From Shewanella piezotolerans WP3 (lineage in GTDB: Bacteria; Pseudomonadota; Gammaproteobacteria; Enterobacterales; Shewanellaceae), in the NCBI RefSeq assembly GCF_000014885.1, contig NC_011566.1:3267501-3331500 (forward strand): 64,000 nucleotides of DNA. The letters are read 5' to 3'. Below, piece by piece: positions 35,760-45,397 of the stretch. The notes below the pieces were generated by a model. It was given only the letters and a program-made list of their open reading frames with translations. It had not been told where the DNA came from and did not search any database. How positions within the stretch are numbered: the first letter of the stretch is position 1; every line of letters starts with the position of its first letter. The position numbers and the translations under genes were made by a program.

Positions 35760-36456
35760 ACTTAAATTTCGCCGCCAAGCTTATGGTGAGCCAAATAACC
35801 AAGATCCCGAGTTCCTTCAAGCAGCAATGGAATCGGCTGAAAGAGAAGCTTTTTTAAATGACTTAAAAGGCTTAGATAACAAAATCGAAAATGCGCTTAA
35901 GATTGATGTTCCTGACGATCTCGCAGCTAAACTTTTACTGCGCCAACAGTTGCAGCATCATCATTCACAGCGCCGTAAAACTGGCTTTGCATTTGCCATG
36001 GTCGCCTCAGTTGCATTTTTAGCTGGTATTACTTTTACCTTATTAAGAATGGGACCCGTCGATTTAGGCCAGCATGCATTAGCTCATGTTTATCATGAAG
36101 ATAAAGCTTTGCATGTTGATCAAAATGTTCAATATCAAGATGTTAACTTTCAGCTAGCCTCTTTAAATAGCGGCAGTAACATGAAGTTCACCCAGCAACC
36201 CGGAAAAGTATTTTATAGCACCTACTGTGATTTTCAGGGTGTTCAAAGTCTGCACTTGGTGATGCAAGGTGAATCAGGAAAAGTGACTCTGTTCATCGTG
36301 CCTCTAGAAGATAGAATGGTGCTTGACGAAGCTTTTGCTGATAACAAGTATAAAGGAATGGGCTTTGAAACAGACAATGCCTACATGTTACTTGTTGGTG
36401 AGGGAAGCGAAGATCTTAATTACGTAAAAAACGAGATTAAGCAAACTTTCATCTAA
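35752..36456 (+). CDS. DUF3379 family protein, likely anti-sigma factor
   Basis: A 234-aa single-span protein: a charged cytoplasmic N-terminal part (1-78), a helix at about 80-98 (FAFAMVASVAFLAGITF) and a periplasmic domain. I chose the ATG at 35752 (MDELKFRRQAYGEP), preceded by AGAGG at a good distance and overlapping the sigma gene by 8 bp. The DUF3379 pairing with an ECF sigma and the membrane layout support an anti-sigma role, which is inference. Two cysteines are seen, one in TYCDFQGVQ of the periplasmic part. Confidence 0.82.
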   Translation: MDELKFRRQAYGEPNNQDPEFLQAAMESAEREAFLNDLKGLDNKIENALKIDVPDDLAAKLLLRQQLQHHHSQRRKTGFAFAMVASVAFLAGITFTLLRMGPVDLGQHALAHVYHEDKALHVDQNVQYQDVNFQLASLNSGSNMKFTQQPGKVFYSTYCDFQGVQSLHLVMQGESGKVTLFIVPLEDRMVLDEAFADNKYKGMGFETDNAYMLLVGEGSEDLNYVKNEIKQTFI

Positions 36457-36465
36457 ACCGTTCAC

Positions 36466-36496
36466 AACCAGTAGCGCTTTCTTTGCGCTACTGGTT
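36466..36496 (+). terminator. Strong hairpin after the sigma/anti-sigma pair
   Basis: Twelve-bp perfect stem AACCAGTAGCGC / GCGCTACTGGTT with a 7-nt loop, 10 bp past the stop. No long T run follows, so it may slow or stabilise transcripts rather than fully terminate. Confidence 0.55.
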
Positions 36497-36533
36497 AGAT
36501 CTCAATCACACTCCCATCAATTATTGAGCTATA

Positions 36534-36549
36534 GCTCAAATATCTGCTA
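36534..36549. promoter_or_regulatory. Perfect 16-bp palindrome upstream of putP
   Basis: TTGAGCTATAGCTCAA is an exact palindrome centred about 50 bp before the putP ATG, where an operator would be expected. I do not recognise the cognate regulator. Confidence 0.5.
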
Positions 36550-36591
36550 GCATAGCGCCACAACCAAAAATGATAAAAGCGTAAATATCTC

Positions 36592-38043
36592 ATGACCATA
36601 GAATTACCCATATTAATTACCTTCATTGGCTACTTAGCTTTAATGATGGGGATTGGCCTTTGGGCTTACAAAGCAACAGACTCAGTAGACGATTATATTT
36701 TGGGTGGCCGTGGCATGGGGCCTGGCGTAACAGCGTTAAGTGTCGGTGCTTCAGATATGTCTGGCTGGCTACTGCTCGGATTACCTGGCGCGGTCTACTT
36801 AGGCGGTTTGGGTGAAGCTTGGATCGGCTTTGGGCTGGTTTTTGGTGCTTGGCTTAACTGGCTCTTTGTCGCAAAAAGATTACGCATTTATACCGAGTTT
36901 ACCGATAATGCTCTTACCCTACCCGATTTCTTTGAAAAACGATTTGAAGACAGCAAAGGCATACTCAAGTTAGTTTCAGCGGTAACTATTTTAGTCTTTT
37001 TCACCTTTTATGCATCGTCAGGTATGGTCGGTGGCGCTATATTATTTGAAAAAGTTTTCGGCCTTGATTACACCCTAGCATTGATTATTGGTTCTACCAT
37101 TATTGTCGCTTACACTTTCGTTGGTGGCTTCTTTGCTGTGAGCTGGACTGACTTTTTCCAAGGTAGCTTGATGTTAGTAGCCTTATTAATCGTACCGATT
37201 GCTATCTTCAGCCAACCAGAAGCTCAGCAAGGTTTTGAAACTTTAGACCCTGCAATGTTGTCACTGTTCAGCGAAAATACTACCTTTATCGGATTAGTCT
37301 CTCTGCTGGCTTGGGGTCTAGGTTACTTCGGTCAGCCTCATATTTTATCGCGTTTCATGGCGATTGGCTCTGCTAAAGATATTACTGTTTCTCGCCGTAT
37401 TGCAATGAGTTGGATGGTTGTCGCACTATTTGGCGCTTTAGCAACCGGCCTTGCAGGTACACTCTATTTTGCAGCTGAACCATTAGAAAACCCGGAAACG
37501 GTATTTATTCACTTAGCCCATGCCGCTTTTAACCCTTGGATAGGCGGATTACTGATAGCAGCAATTCTGTCAGCGATTATGAGCACCATCGATTCACAGT
37601 TGTTAGTATGTTCAAGTGTGATTACGGAAGACTTTTACAAGAAATGGCTACGTCCTCAGGCAGAAAGTAAAGAGCTTATGCTCGTGGGTCGTATCGGTGT
37701 ACTCGCCATTGCCGTCATCGCGGGGGTTGTAGCACTTAACCCTGAAAGCAGTGTGCTTGGTCTGGTCAGTTATGCATGGGCAGGTTTTGGCGCCGCATTT
37801 GGCCCTGTGGTTTTGATGTCGCTTTTCTGGCGTGATTACAGCCGCAATGGTGCAGTAGCAACAATTATCGTTGGTGCGGTAACAGTGGTTGTTTGGAAGC
37901 AACTTAGCGGCGGAATATTTGACCTCTATGAAATTCTCCCAGGCTTCCTATTTGCTACCATCGCAGGTGTACTTACCAGTAAATTACAGGCTCCATCTGA
38001 TAAAGTAAAAGCACAATTTAGCGAGTTCGAAGCTAAGCTGTAA
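36592..38043 (+). CDS. putP: Sodium/proline symporter
   Basis: A 483-aa sodium:solute symporter family protein with about 13 membrane spans. Family hallmarks include the opening YLALMMGIGLWAYKATDSVDDYILGGRG (in parts), SDMSGWLLLGLPGAVYLGG near 59-77, GYFGQPHILSRFMAI and a STIDSQLLVCSS segment with the sodium-site serines. These match PutP, which imports proline with sodium. The proline-oxidation gene putA is not in this window. It has its own terminator and an upstream palindrome. Confidence 0.92.
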   Translation: MTIELPILITFIGYLALMMGIGLWAYKATDSVDDYILGGRGMGPGVTALSVGASDMSGWLLLGLPGAVYLGGLGEAWIGFGLVFGAWLNWLFVAKRLRIYTEFTDNALTLPDFFEKRFEDSKGILKLVSAVTILVFFTFYASSGMVGGAILFEKVFGLDYTLALIIGSTIIVAYTFVGGFFAVSWTDFFQGSLMLVALLIVPIAIFSQPEAQQGFETLDPAMLSLFSENTTFIGLVSLLAWGLGYFGQPHILSRFMAIGSAKDITVSRRIAMSWMVVALFGALATGLAGTLYFAAEPLENPETVFIHLAHAAFNPWIGGLLIAAILSAIMSTIDSQLLVCSSVITEDFYKKWLRPQAESKELMLVGRIGVLAIAVIAGVVALNPESSVLGLVSYAWAGFGAAFGPVVLMSLFWRDYSRNGAVATIIVGAVTVVVWKQLSGGIFDLYEILPGFLFATIAGVLTSKLQAPSDKVKAQFSEFEAKL

Positions 38044-38066
38044 TTGAGTAAATTAGCATTACTACT

Positions 38067-38095
38067 AAAAAGCGTACATCTGTACGCTTTTTTTT
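38067..38095 (+). terminator. Terminator after putP
   Basis: AGCGTACA / TGTACGCT stem with a 2-nt loop followed by about eight T. Confidence 0.88.
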
Positions 38096-38270
38096 ATCCT
38101 TCAATTCACATCGAAAAAAAAGCCCGCGTTACATACTCTTAACCATAAGTTAAACCTTAATTATCTCCCAAGCCTTTATGCTATATAGCTTCTTTATCCA
38201 TATTCAATCGAAAGAATGATTTTCTAAACTTCTAAGCGTCTCAATTAACTAATAATTAACAATTTTTTAG

Positions 38271-38287
38271 CTCTGGTCGGAGTTGTT
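38271..38287. promoter_or_regulatory. Candidate FadR operator upstream of fadL-like gene
   Basis: CTCTGGTCGGAGTTGTT agrees with the FadR consensus AACTGGTCNGACNAGTT at 11 of 15 defined positions, including the core CTGGTC-N-GA and GTT. It lies about 110 bp before the porin start. FadR regulates fadL in E. coli, so family knowledge supports the reading. The rest of the 38096-38395 gap is AT-rich leader. Confidence 0.5.
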
Positions 38288-38395
38288 AGCTTGCCCTTAC
38301 CTACCTAAGATGCACTGGTCTAACAAGTGGATCTTGCAGTTAATTTCAAATTAACACCTATATAAGCAAGACCAACAATAATAGAGATGATAATA

Positions 38396-39685
38396 ATGAA
38401 GTATTTCAACAAGACTCTTATCGCTGTATCAGTTGCTTTAGTAAGCACACAATCAATGGCTGCTGGTTTCCAACTTAACAGCCAATCAGCAACAGGTATC
38501 GGCCGTGCTTTTGCCGGTGATGCTGTCATCGCTGATAACGCATCAGTGCTATCACGTAACCCTGCTGCTATGGCGTTGTTTGATGAAAAGCAATTATCAA
38601 TGGGTTTAACTTATGCTGACGTAGAAGTAGAAGTTAAAGACGTGGCTATGGGTGATGTGCATTTTGGTAGTGTACCAGATGCTGCAGAAGCAAAGATTAT
38701 CCCTAATTTTTACTATGTCAGCCCAGTCAATGACAAGTTCGCCTACGGCGTTGCTATGTTCAGTAACTTCGGTACAGGTACTGATACAACTGAACTTTCA
38801 AATAATATCATTGGCGGCGTAATACCAGCACCGATTGATTTGCTTGGTAAAACAGAAGTAACAACCATTAACTTTAATCTAAGTGCTTCTTACCGCATTA
38901 ATGATAACTTTAGTGTAGGTGCTGGTGTTGATGTTATTTACGGTGAAGGAACGCTTACACGTGGTGGCGCTACACCATCGCTATCAGATCCTCAGCATAC
39001 CGAACTTGTTGATGTAGACGCTGATGGTGTTGCATTTGGTGGTATCGTTGGTGCTGTGTACGAATTCAATGAAAACCACCGCATTGGTGCCAGCTACCGC
39101 TTTAGTCCAGACTTTAAAGCAAGTGGTGATATCAGCATGACAGATCCGCAAGCTGGTCCAATCATGTTTGATGAAATCAATATCCCAATTCCTGATATCT
39201 TCCAAGTAGCTGGTTTTCATCAGCTAACTGAAAAGTTTGCTCTGCATTACACTGCGCAATTGACTACTTGGGGTGATTTCCATGAAATCAGTGTAACTGA
39301 TGGCACAATTGGTGGCGCTCCAGTTGCTCCAGAAGCAAGTCTTAAGACTTATGCTTGGGATGACTCTTGGTTGTTCAGTGTCGGCGGTACCTATACTTTG
39401 AACGACAGCTGGACATTACGTGCAGGTTACATGTTTGACCAAGGCGTAGTTGGCGAAATCAGCTCTATTTCCATTCCTGATTCAGACCGTCAATGGTATA
39501 CAGCGGGTGCTACCTACAACTTATCTAAGCACACCAGCTTAGACTTCGGTATAGCATTTGTTCGAGGTGAAGAGACTGACCTTGTTGAGTACAGCGCAAT
39601 TTATGGTGCTAACCCAACTCCAATTAACGCAACAACATTGTCAAACGCAACGTATTACTCAATGCAGTACAACTACAAGTTCTAA
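38396..39685 (+). CDS. fadL: FadL-type outer membrane fatty acid porin
   Basis: A 429-aa outer-membrane beta-barrel of the OmpP1/FadL/TodX family importing long-chain fatty acids. A signal peptide (cut after SMAA or SMA) leads to the N-terminal hatch AGFQLNSQSATGIGRAFAG with the conserved NPAAM motif; amphipathic strands continue to an aromatic C-terminus (YSMQYNYKF). I chose ATG 38396, which has AGAG 9 nt upstream; ATG 38387 would overlap that site. Its link with fadIJ and the FadR-like site fits fatty-acid use. Paralogues elsewhere are likely, so the symbol is by family. Confidence 0.87.
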   Translation: MKYFNKTLIAVSVALVSTQSMAAGFQLNSQSATGIGRAFAGDAVIADNASVLSRNPAAMALFDEKQLSMGLTYADVEVEVKDVAMGDVHFGSVPDAAEAKIIPNFYYVSPVNDKFAYGVAMFSNFGTGTDTTELSNNIIGGVIPAPIDLLGKTEVTTINFNLSASYRINDNFSVGAGVDVIYGEGTLTRGGATPSLSDPQHTELVDVDADGVAFGGIVGAVYEFNENHRIGASYRFSPDFKASGDISMTDPQAGPIMFDEINIPIPDIFQVAGFHQLTEKFALHYTAQLTTWGDFHEISVTDGTIGGAPVAPEASLKTYAWDDSWLFSVGGTYTLNDSWTLRAGYMFDQGVVGEISSISIPDSDRQWYTAGATYNLSKHTSLDFGIAFVRGEETDLVEYSAIYGANPTPINATTLSNATYYSMQYNYKF

Positions 39686-39705
39686 GTTGATTATTGAGTA
39701 AACCG

Positions 39706-39730
39706 AAAGCCGCATTTTTGCGGCTTTTTT
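39706..39730 (+). terminator. Terminator after fadL-like gene
   Basis: AAAGCCGCA / TGCGGCTTT stem with a TTTT loop and T run. Confidence 0.88.
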
Positions 39731-39854
39731 ATTGCCTCGATGAACTGCTTTTAATTTTACCAATTTAATAATCCTTGCTAACGTTAAGCTTGTTCATATT
39801 CATCTCGCTTTAACTTGCAACATGAGTATATCTATATAGATGGAACTATCTGTT

Positions 39855-40571
39855 ATGACTAAAAACAATGCTGTTTCTGCCTTTATTCTTGGTGGCTTAC
39901 TCTGCCTAGGCATGGTGTTACTTGGCAATACCATTGGTGATAAGCTAATTAAAATGAAATCGATGGAACGTACGGTAACCGTTAAGGGGTTAGCCGAAAA
40001 AGAGGTACGTGCCAATATTGCCATCTGGCCAATCAGGTTTACCGAAGTCGATAACGATCTCGATAGCCTCTACGTAAACGTACAAACTAAGACTGATAAA
40101 GTCGCCGCATTTTTAAAACAGCAAGGTTTTGATGAGTCAGAGATCACTATCTCACTGCCCGCTATTGATGATCGATTAGCCCAAGGTTACTCAGATCCGA
40201 ATGTGAAGTATCGCTACTCAGCTCGAGTCTCGTTATCACTCTATACCGATAAAATTGACCTGTTGTTGTCAGCTCGTACAAAAATGCTGTCGCTTGCCAA
40301 AGAAGGCATAGCGATTTCAGATCAAGACTACAACAGCAAAGCTCAGTTCCTATTTACTAAACTCAATGACGTTAAACCAGAGATGATCCAATCGGCGACT
40401 CAAAATGCACGGCAGGTGGCGGAAAAGTTTGCAAAGGACTCTGACTCTAAATTAGGAAAAATCAAAAAAGCCGCACAGGGACAATTCAGCATTAACGATA
40501 GAGACAGCAATACGTCTTATATAAAGAAAGTACGTATTGTGTCGACATTGACTTATTACCTAAACGACTAA
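39855..40571 (+). CDS. SIMPL domain-containing protein (DUF541)
   Basis: A 238-aa protein with an N-terminal hydrophobic helix (AVSAFILGGLLCLGMVLLG) and a SIMPL domain beginning at RTVTVKGLAEKEV. The domain is found in periplasmic or membrane-anchored proteins linked to oxidative stress, without a defined activity. I chose ATG 39855 because GGA lies 9 nt upstream; ATG 39840 (five codons earlier) is possible. It stands alone between two terminators. Confidence 0.83.
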   Translation: MTKNNAVSAFILGGLLCLGMVLLGNTIGDKLIKMKSMERTVTVKGLAEKEVRANIAIWPIRFTEVDNDLDSLYVNVQTKTDKVAAFLKQQGFDESEITISLPAIDDRLAQGYSDPNVKYRYSARVSLSLYTDKIDLLLSARTKMLSLAKEGIAISDQDYNSKAQFLFTKLNDVKPEMIQSATQNARQVAEKFAKDSDSKLGKIKKAAQGQFSINDRDSNTSYIKKVRIVSTLTYYLND

Positions 40572-40591
40572 TTCCGATATTTCAGCCATTT

Positions 40592-40619
40592 AGCACAATG
40601 TTCTATTGTGCTTTTTTTT
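40592..40619 (+). terminator. Terminator after SIMPL gene
   Basis: AGCACAAT / ATTGTGCT stem with loop GTTCT followed by a long T run. Confidence 0.9.
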
Positions 40620-40719
40620 CTAAAAATCATTCCATCGCATTTTTCTAATGAATAGTTATTGCACCATAGTTTCACATCCATTAGAATAATCTCATGGATG
40701 TATTTACGGTTGAACAACT

Positions 40720-41778
40720 ATGACGGCTTACCCTACCCCAACATTTACAGTTTTGCTTTTTTCACTGCTATTAAACTTTTCCTATACTGCAGTAGCGGCA
40801 GAACAAGCTCAAGAAAGCAGCGAAACCACAGTGACAGTTAACTACCAACACTATCCAAACTGGGTTGCTTTAGATGCCGTTATCGAACCAAGTAAAGCGG
40901 CAACCGTATCAGCACAAACATCGGGACGGATCATCAAGCTTAACTACGATGTTAATGATATTGTTGCTGAAAATGCCGCGCTACTGGAAATCACCAGTAA
41001 AGAGCAAGGTGCACATTTAGCGAGTGCAGAAGCCCAGTATGCCAAAGCCAATGCGCAAAATATCGAGGCTCAAGCTCAGTTAAAACGTTATAAGACCTTA
41101 TTCCCACAAGGCGCAATATCTGCTGGCTCAATGGATGAAGCACAGGCCAATGCGAAATCAGCTCAGCAAGCAGTCAGTGCAGCGAGAGCGGGTATCGTTC
41201 AGGCCACTGAGTCACTGAAATATACCGCAGTCAGTGCACCATTTTCAGGTATTGTGACCAAAAGGCATGTCGAACAAGGCGAAACGGTCAGCCCTGGGCA
41301 GCCACTCTATTCCGGTTATTCATTAACACATATGCGGGCCGTTACTCATGTACCACAGCGCTATATTGACGCTTTGAAACAGCTGCCACAATTCCAATTA
41401 ACTCTTGCCGATGGTACACAGATAGTCAGCGATAAGCTCAATATGTTTAGCTTTATTGATCAAGTCAGCCACAGTTATAAAGTGCGTATAGAACTTCCAG
41501 CAGATACCGCCGGCTTGATCCCTGGTAGCCTAATAAAAGCTCGCTTTATTAGCGGGCAACGCCAAACGATGTTCATTCCTAAATCATCATTGATCACCAT
41601 TAACGACCTAACTGGCGTTTACCTGCTGCAAAATAAGCAATGGGTGCTCAATCAAGTCAGACTCGGTCAACAAAATGGTGACGACGTTGAAGTGCTAGCA
41701 GGCCTATCCAATGAAGATGTTATTGCCAAAGACGCCTATCAAACCTTATTGCAGGTTCAAAAGCAGTCAAAGCCATAG
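40720..41778 (+). CDS. RND efflux periplasmic adaptor (membrane fusion protein)
   Basis: A 352-aa exported adaptor: signal peptide (FTVLLFSLLLNFSYTAVAA), a biotinyl-lipoyl-like segment (ATVSAQTSGRIIKLNYDVNDIV), a coiled-coil hairpin rich in Ala and Gln (about 100-160), a second lipoyl half (FSGIVTKRHVEQGETVSPGQPL) and beta-barrel parts. It bridges an inner-membrane pump and an outer-membrane channel. The pump gene follows 14 bp later. No TolC-type gene is nearby, so a shared channel is likely used. Confidence 0.9.
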   Translation: MTAYPTPTFTVLLFSLLLNFSYTAVAAEQAQESSETTVTVNYQHYPNWVALDAVIEPSKAATVSAQTSGRIIKLNYDVNDIVAENAALLEITSKEQGAHLASAEAQYAKANAQNIEAQAQLKRYKTLFPQGAISAGSMDEAQANAKSAQQAVSAARAGIVQATESLKYTAVSAPFSGIVTKRHVEQGETVSPGQPLYSGYSLTHMRAVTHVPQRYIDALKQLPQFQLTLADGTQIVSDKLNMFSFIDQVSHSYKVRIELPADTAGLIPGSLIKARFISGQRQTMFIPKSSLITINDLTGVYLLQNKQWVLNQVRLGQQNGDDVEVLAGLSNEDVIAKDAYQTLLQVQKQSKP

Positions 41779-41792
41779 GAAGTTAGAAGAAG

Positions 41793-44700
41793 ATGAATAA
41801 TAACAATAATAGCTTAGGGATCTCCGGCAAGATTGCTGCTAGCTTTCAGCAAAGCGCTATCACCCCTTTACTGGCGCTACTTGGCTTACTGCTTGGCCTC
41901 TTTGCCGTACTGGTTACACCAAAAGAGGAAGAACCACAAATAGATGTCACTTTTGCCGACGTTTATATTCCGTTTGCTGGCGCAACACCCGCTGAGGTTG
42001 AAAGTTTAGTCACCTTGCCTACTGAGCAAATAATTTCTGAACTTAAAGGGATTGATACTCTTTATTCATTCTCGCAGCCAGATGGCGCGATGTTCATCGT
42101 CATCTTTGAAGTGGGTATAGCCAGAAACGACGCTATCGTTAAGCTCTATAACCAGATCTATGCCAACTTGGACAAACTGCCTTTAGAATCAGGCGTTGGT
42201 GAACCACTGATTAAACCTCGTGGCATTGATGATGTACCGATTGTTAGTTTAACCCTTTGGTCAAAAGATACTGCGATATCAGCTGAGCAACTCACTCATG
42301 TTGCCAACGGTTTAGAAACTGAGCTTAAAAGGATCCCCGGAACGCGAGAGATAAACTCTGTCGGTTCACAACAGCTAATCGTTAATGTTCGTATTGACCC
42401 GATTAAAATGAACTATTACGGCGTCTCATATGATGAAATCAATAATCGGTTAAGTAGTAACAACCATGTCTCTATGCCAGCTTCTCTGGTACAACAAAAC
42501 CAACAGATTAAAGTGCAAACAGGCCAATTCATCAACAATCTTGATGATGTAAAACAGTTGGTAATTGCTGTTCGCAAAGACAGCGATAATCAAGCTGCGC
42601 CGATATTTCTCGCCGATATTGCAGACATCACATTAAAAGCAGATATTCCCAGCCAAACTGCTTGGCATGGCGATAAAGACAATATCTACCCTGCCGTCAC
42701 CATTGCCATTGGCAAGCAACCAGGCGTTAACGCCGTAGATATTGCTGATGCCATTCTTGAGCGCGTCGATAAAGTCGATAATATCTTATTGCCAAATACG
42801 GTCAATATTTCAGTGTCTCGTAACTACGGCGAAACGGCTGGTAACAAAGCTAATACACTTATTCTAAAGCTGATTTTTGCAACCTCTGCAGTGGTCATAT
42901 TAGTGCTACTCACCATGGGCTTTAGAGAATCATTAGTAGTTGGAATCGCCATTGTCATTACGCTTGCGCTGACGCTATTTGCCTCTTGGGCTTGGGGGTT
43001 TACCTTAAATCGAATCTCCCTGTTCGCACTTATCTTTTCGATAGGTATTTTGGTGGATGACGCCATTGTTGTGGTTGAGAATATTCACCGCCATATGGCA
43101 ATGGGTAAAAGAAGCTTTAGCGAGCTCATCCCCATTGCCGTTGACGAAGTCGGTGGACCAACCATTCTGGCAACCTTTACAGTCATTGCAGCATTGCTAC
43201 CGATGGCGTTTGTATCAGGGCTTATGGGTCCATATATGAGCCCTATTCCTATAAATGCCAGTATGGGCATGCTCATCTCTCTTGCAGTCGCCTTTATGGT
43301 CACCCCTTGGCTCAGCCGTAAACTGTTAAAACACGATGTAAATCAGGCTGACAATAAGACGGCGAAACAAGAAATGGAAAACGGCGGTGTGATGGTACGC
43401 ACCTTTAATCGACTAATTGGACCGTTTGTAACAGGGAAAAATGCTAGAAAGGCACGCTTTGGCTTAGCCGCTGGGATCTTCGTTCTTATCGCTAGTGCCG
43501 TTGCACTGCCTATTGGTAAGTTAGTAGTACTCAAAATGCTGCCTTTTGACAACAAGTCAGAATTTCAAATAATGGTCGATCTCCCTGAAGGCACGCCAGT
43601 AGAGCAAACCCAGAGAACGTTGAAAGCACTCGCGCAGCACCTAAACACCGTTGATGAAGTTGATAACTATCAACTTTATGCGGGTACCAGCGCACCGATG
43701 AATTTTAATGGCTTAGTACGCCACTACTTTTTACGTCAAACTCAGGAGCTTGGTGATATTCAGGTGAACCTAGTTGATAAACAACATAGGGACAGAGACA
43801 GCCACAGCATTGCTTTAGCGGTTAGAGGGCCGCTGCAACAGATAGCCAAGCAATATAACGCTAATGTCAAAGTGGTTGAGGTTCCGCCAGGGCCACCTGT
43901 TTGGTCGCCTATTCTCGCTGAGGTTTATGGCCCGAGTGAAGCGATTAGAGAAAAAGCAGCCAATCAATTACAAGCGCTATTCCATCAAACTACCGATGTA
44001 GTAGATATTGATATCTATCTACCTGCAGCGCAGGCCAAATGGCAAGTTAATATAGATAGAAGCAAAGCGAGCTTGCTTGGTGTTGAATATGCTCAGGTGG
44101 TCGATCTCGTGGCCACCAGCATTGGCGGTAAAGATATTAGCTACTTGCATATGCCCAAGCAAAAATACCCAGTGCCTATTCGTATTCAGCTCAAAGAGTC
44201 TGACAAGTTCAACTTAGAACAGGTAATGAATCTCACGATTAAAAATAGCGAAGGCCAAGCTATTGCAATGTCTGAGTTACTGAATATTCAGCACGGTACC
44301 ATCGATGCGCCAATAATCCACAAGAACATGATCCCGATGATAATGGTAGTTGCCGACATGGCGGGTCCGCTCGATAGTCCGCTATATGGCATGTTTGATA
44401 TGGTCGGCAAAATAGACGCCGCTAATGGCCTTGGATTTGAGCAACACTATATTAATCAACCCACAGGGCTCGATAGTGTCGCGGTGCTGTGGGATGGCGA
44501 ATGGAAAATAACCTATGAAACATTCAGGGATATGGGGATCGCGTATGCTGTCGGCATGATTGCAATATACTTGCTGGTCGTCGCACAGTTTAAGTCCTAT
44601 ACCGTACCACTCATCATCATGGCGCCGATCCCTCTTACGGTTATTGGCGTTATGCCTGGTCATGCATTACTCGGGGCACAGTTCACTGCAACGTCGATGA

Positions 44701-45005
44701 TCGGCATGATTGCACTTGCTGGAATAATCGTTCGAAATTCAATCCTACTCGTTGATTTTATCCACCAAGAAACTGCTGCAGGCGTACTGTTTGAACAAGC
44801 CGTTATTCACTCCGGCGCCGTTCGAGCAAAGCCTATTATGTTGACGGGAATGGCAGCGATGATCGGCGCGCTTTTCATTCTAGACGACCCTATTTTTAAT
44901 GGCTTAGCGATCAGCCTTATTTTCGGCATTCTCGTATCTACACTGCTAACGCTAGTAGTCATCCCAGTGCTTTACTATGCGGTGATGAAAAAGCGCTATC
45001 AATAA
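41793..45005 (+). CDS. RND family efflux pump permease
   Basis: A 1070-aa AcrB-like proton-driven transporter with 12 expected membrane spans and two large periplasmic loops. The family motif GATPAEVESLVTLPTEQ is near 57-73; the transmembrane core carries SIGILVDDAIVVVENIHRHM (419-438 region) with the proton-relay aspartates, and the C-terminal half has VIGVMPGHALLG and AGIIVRNSILLVDF. This belongs to the less studied branch paired with single adaptors; substrate unknown. A GTGC/GCAC hairpin follows. Confidence 0.92.
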   Translation: MNNNNNSLGISGKIAASFQQSAITPLLALLGLLLGLFAVLVTPKEEEPQIDVTFADVYIPFAGATPAEVESLVTLPTEQIISELKGIDTLYSFSQPDGAMFIVIFEVGIARNDAIVKLYNQIYANLDKLPLESGVGEPLIKPRGIDDVPIVSLTLWSKDTAISAEQLTHVANGLETELKRIPGTREINSVGSQQLIVNVRIDPIKMNYYGVSYDEINNRLSSNNHVSMPASLVQQNQQIKVQTGQFINNLDDVKQLVIAVRKDSDNQAAPIFLADIADITLKADIPSQTAWHGDKDNIYPAVTIAIGKQPGVNAVDIADAILERVDKVDNILLPNTVNISVSRNYGETAGNKANTLILKLIFATSAVVILVLLTMGFRESLVVGIAIVITLALTLFASWAWGFTLNRISLFALIFSIGILVDDAIVVVENIHRHMAMGKRSFSELIPIAVDEVGGPTILATFTVIAALLPMAFVSGLMGPYMSPIPINASMGMLISLAVAFMVTPWLSRKLLKHDVNQADNKTAKQEMENGGVMVRTFNRLIGPFVTGKNARKARFGLAAGIFVLIASAVALPIGKLVVLKMLPFDNKSEFQIMVDLPEGTPVEQTQRTLKALAQHLNTVDEVDNYQLYAGTSAPMNFNGLVRHYFLRQTQELGDIQVNLVDKQHRDRDSHSIALAVRGPLQQIAKQYNANVKVVEVPPGPPVWSPILAEVYGPSEAIREKAANQLQALFHQTTDVVDIDIYLPAAQAKWQVNIDRSKASLLGVEYAQVVDLVATSIGGKDISYLHMPKQKYPVPIRIQLKESDKFNLEQVMNLTIKNSEGQAIAMSELLNIQHGTIDAPIIHKNMIPMIMVVADMAGPLDSPLYGMFDMVGKIDAANGLGFEQHYINQPTGLDSVAVLWDGEWKITYETFRDMGIAYAVGMIAIYLLVVAQFKSYTVPLIIMAPIPLTVIGVMPGHALLGAQFTATSMIGMIALAGIIVRNSILLVDFIHQETAAGVLFEQAVIHSGAVRAKPIMLTGMAAMIGALFILDDPIFNGLAISLIFGILVSTLLTLVVIPVLYYAVMKKRYQ

Positions 45006-45020
45006 TCAGTTGTCATACCG

Positions 45021-45044
45021 CGTGCTGATAGTCGGCACGTTTTT
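45021..45044 (+). terminator. Terminator after RND pump gene
   Basis: CGTGC / GCACG stem with a 9-nt loop followed by five T; moderate strength. Confidence 0.6.
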
Positions 45045-45079
45045 AATCAAATGAACTTAACACTGTGAGAGGTAACACT

Positions 45080-45289
45080 ATGTCTTTAGAACGCGCCATT
45101 ATGGCTTTTGCTGGAATGATGATTTTGCTTTCACTTGCTTTAACTTTATGGGTCAGTCACAACTTTGTCTGGTTAACAGCGTTTATTGGGGTAAACTTAA
45201 CCCAGAGTGCCTATACTGGGTTTTGTCCTGCAGCCATTGTTTTTAAAAAGTTTGGTTTTAAGTCAGAGGCCCAATTAGCGACTGATTAG
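45080..45289 (+). CDS. DUF2892 (YgaP-like transmembrane) protein
   Basis: A 69-aa protein with two hydrophobic helices and the motif TQSAYTGFCPAAIVFKKFGF typical of DUF2892 and the membrane tail of YgaP. GAGAGG 7 nt before ATG 45080 decides the start. A separate rhodanese gene follows 108 bp later, so both parts of a YgaP-type protein are encoded side by side. The cysteine in FCPA is conserved in the family. Confidence 0.85.
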   Translation: MSLERAIMAFAGMMILLSLALTLWVSHNFVWLTAFIGVNLTQSAYTGFCPAAIVFKKFGFKSEAQLATD

Positions 45290-45397
45290 ATAATTGTTTT
45301 TGCATTCATAAAAAATCAAGGGCTGTTAGTTAGCCCTCATCAATACCAATGCGGAGCAACATCAAAAGTCGCCAAATAATAATATTAAGGAAAATTG

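Noticed and set aside
45344..45354. AATACCAATGC resembling the element terminus
   Set aside because: Only a partial match with a missing base and no neighbouring similarity.
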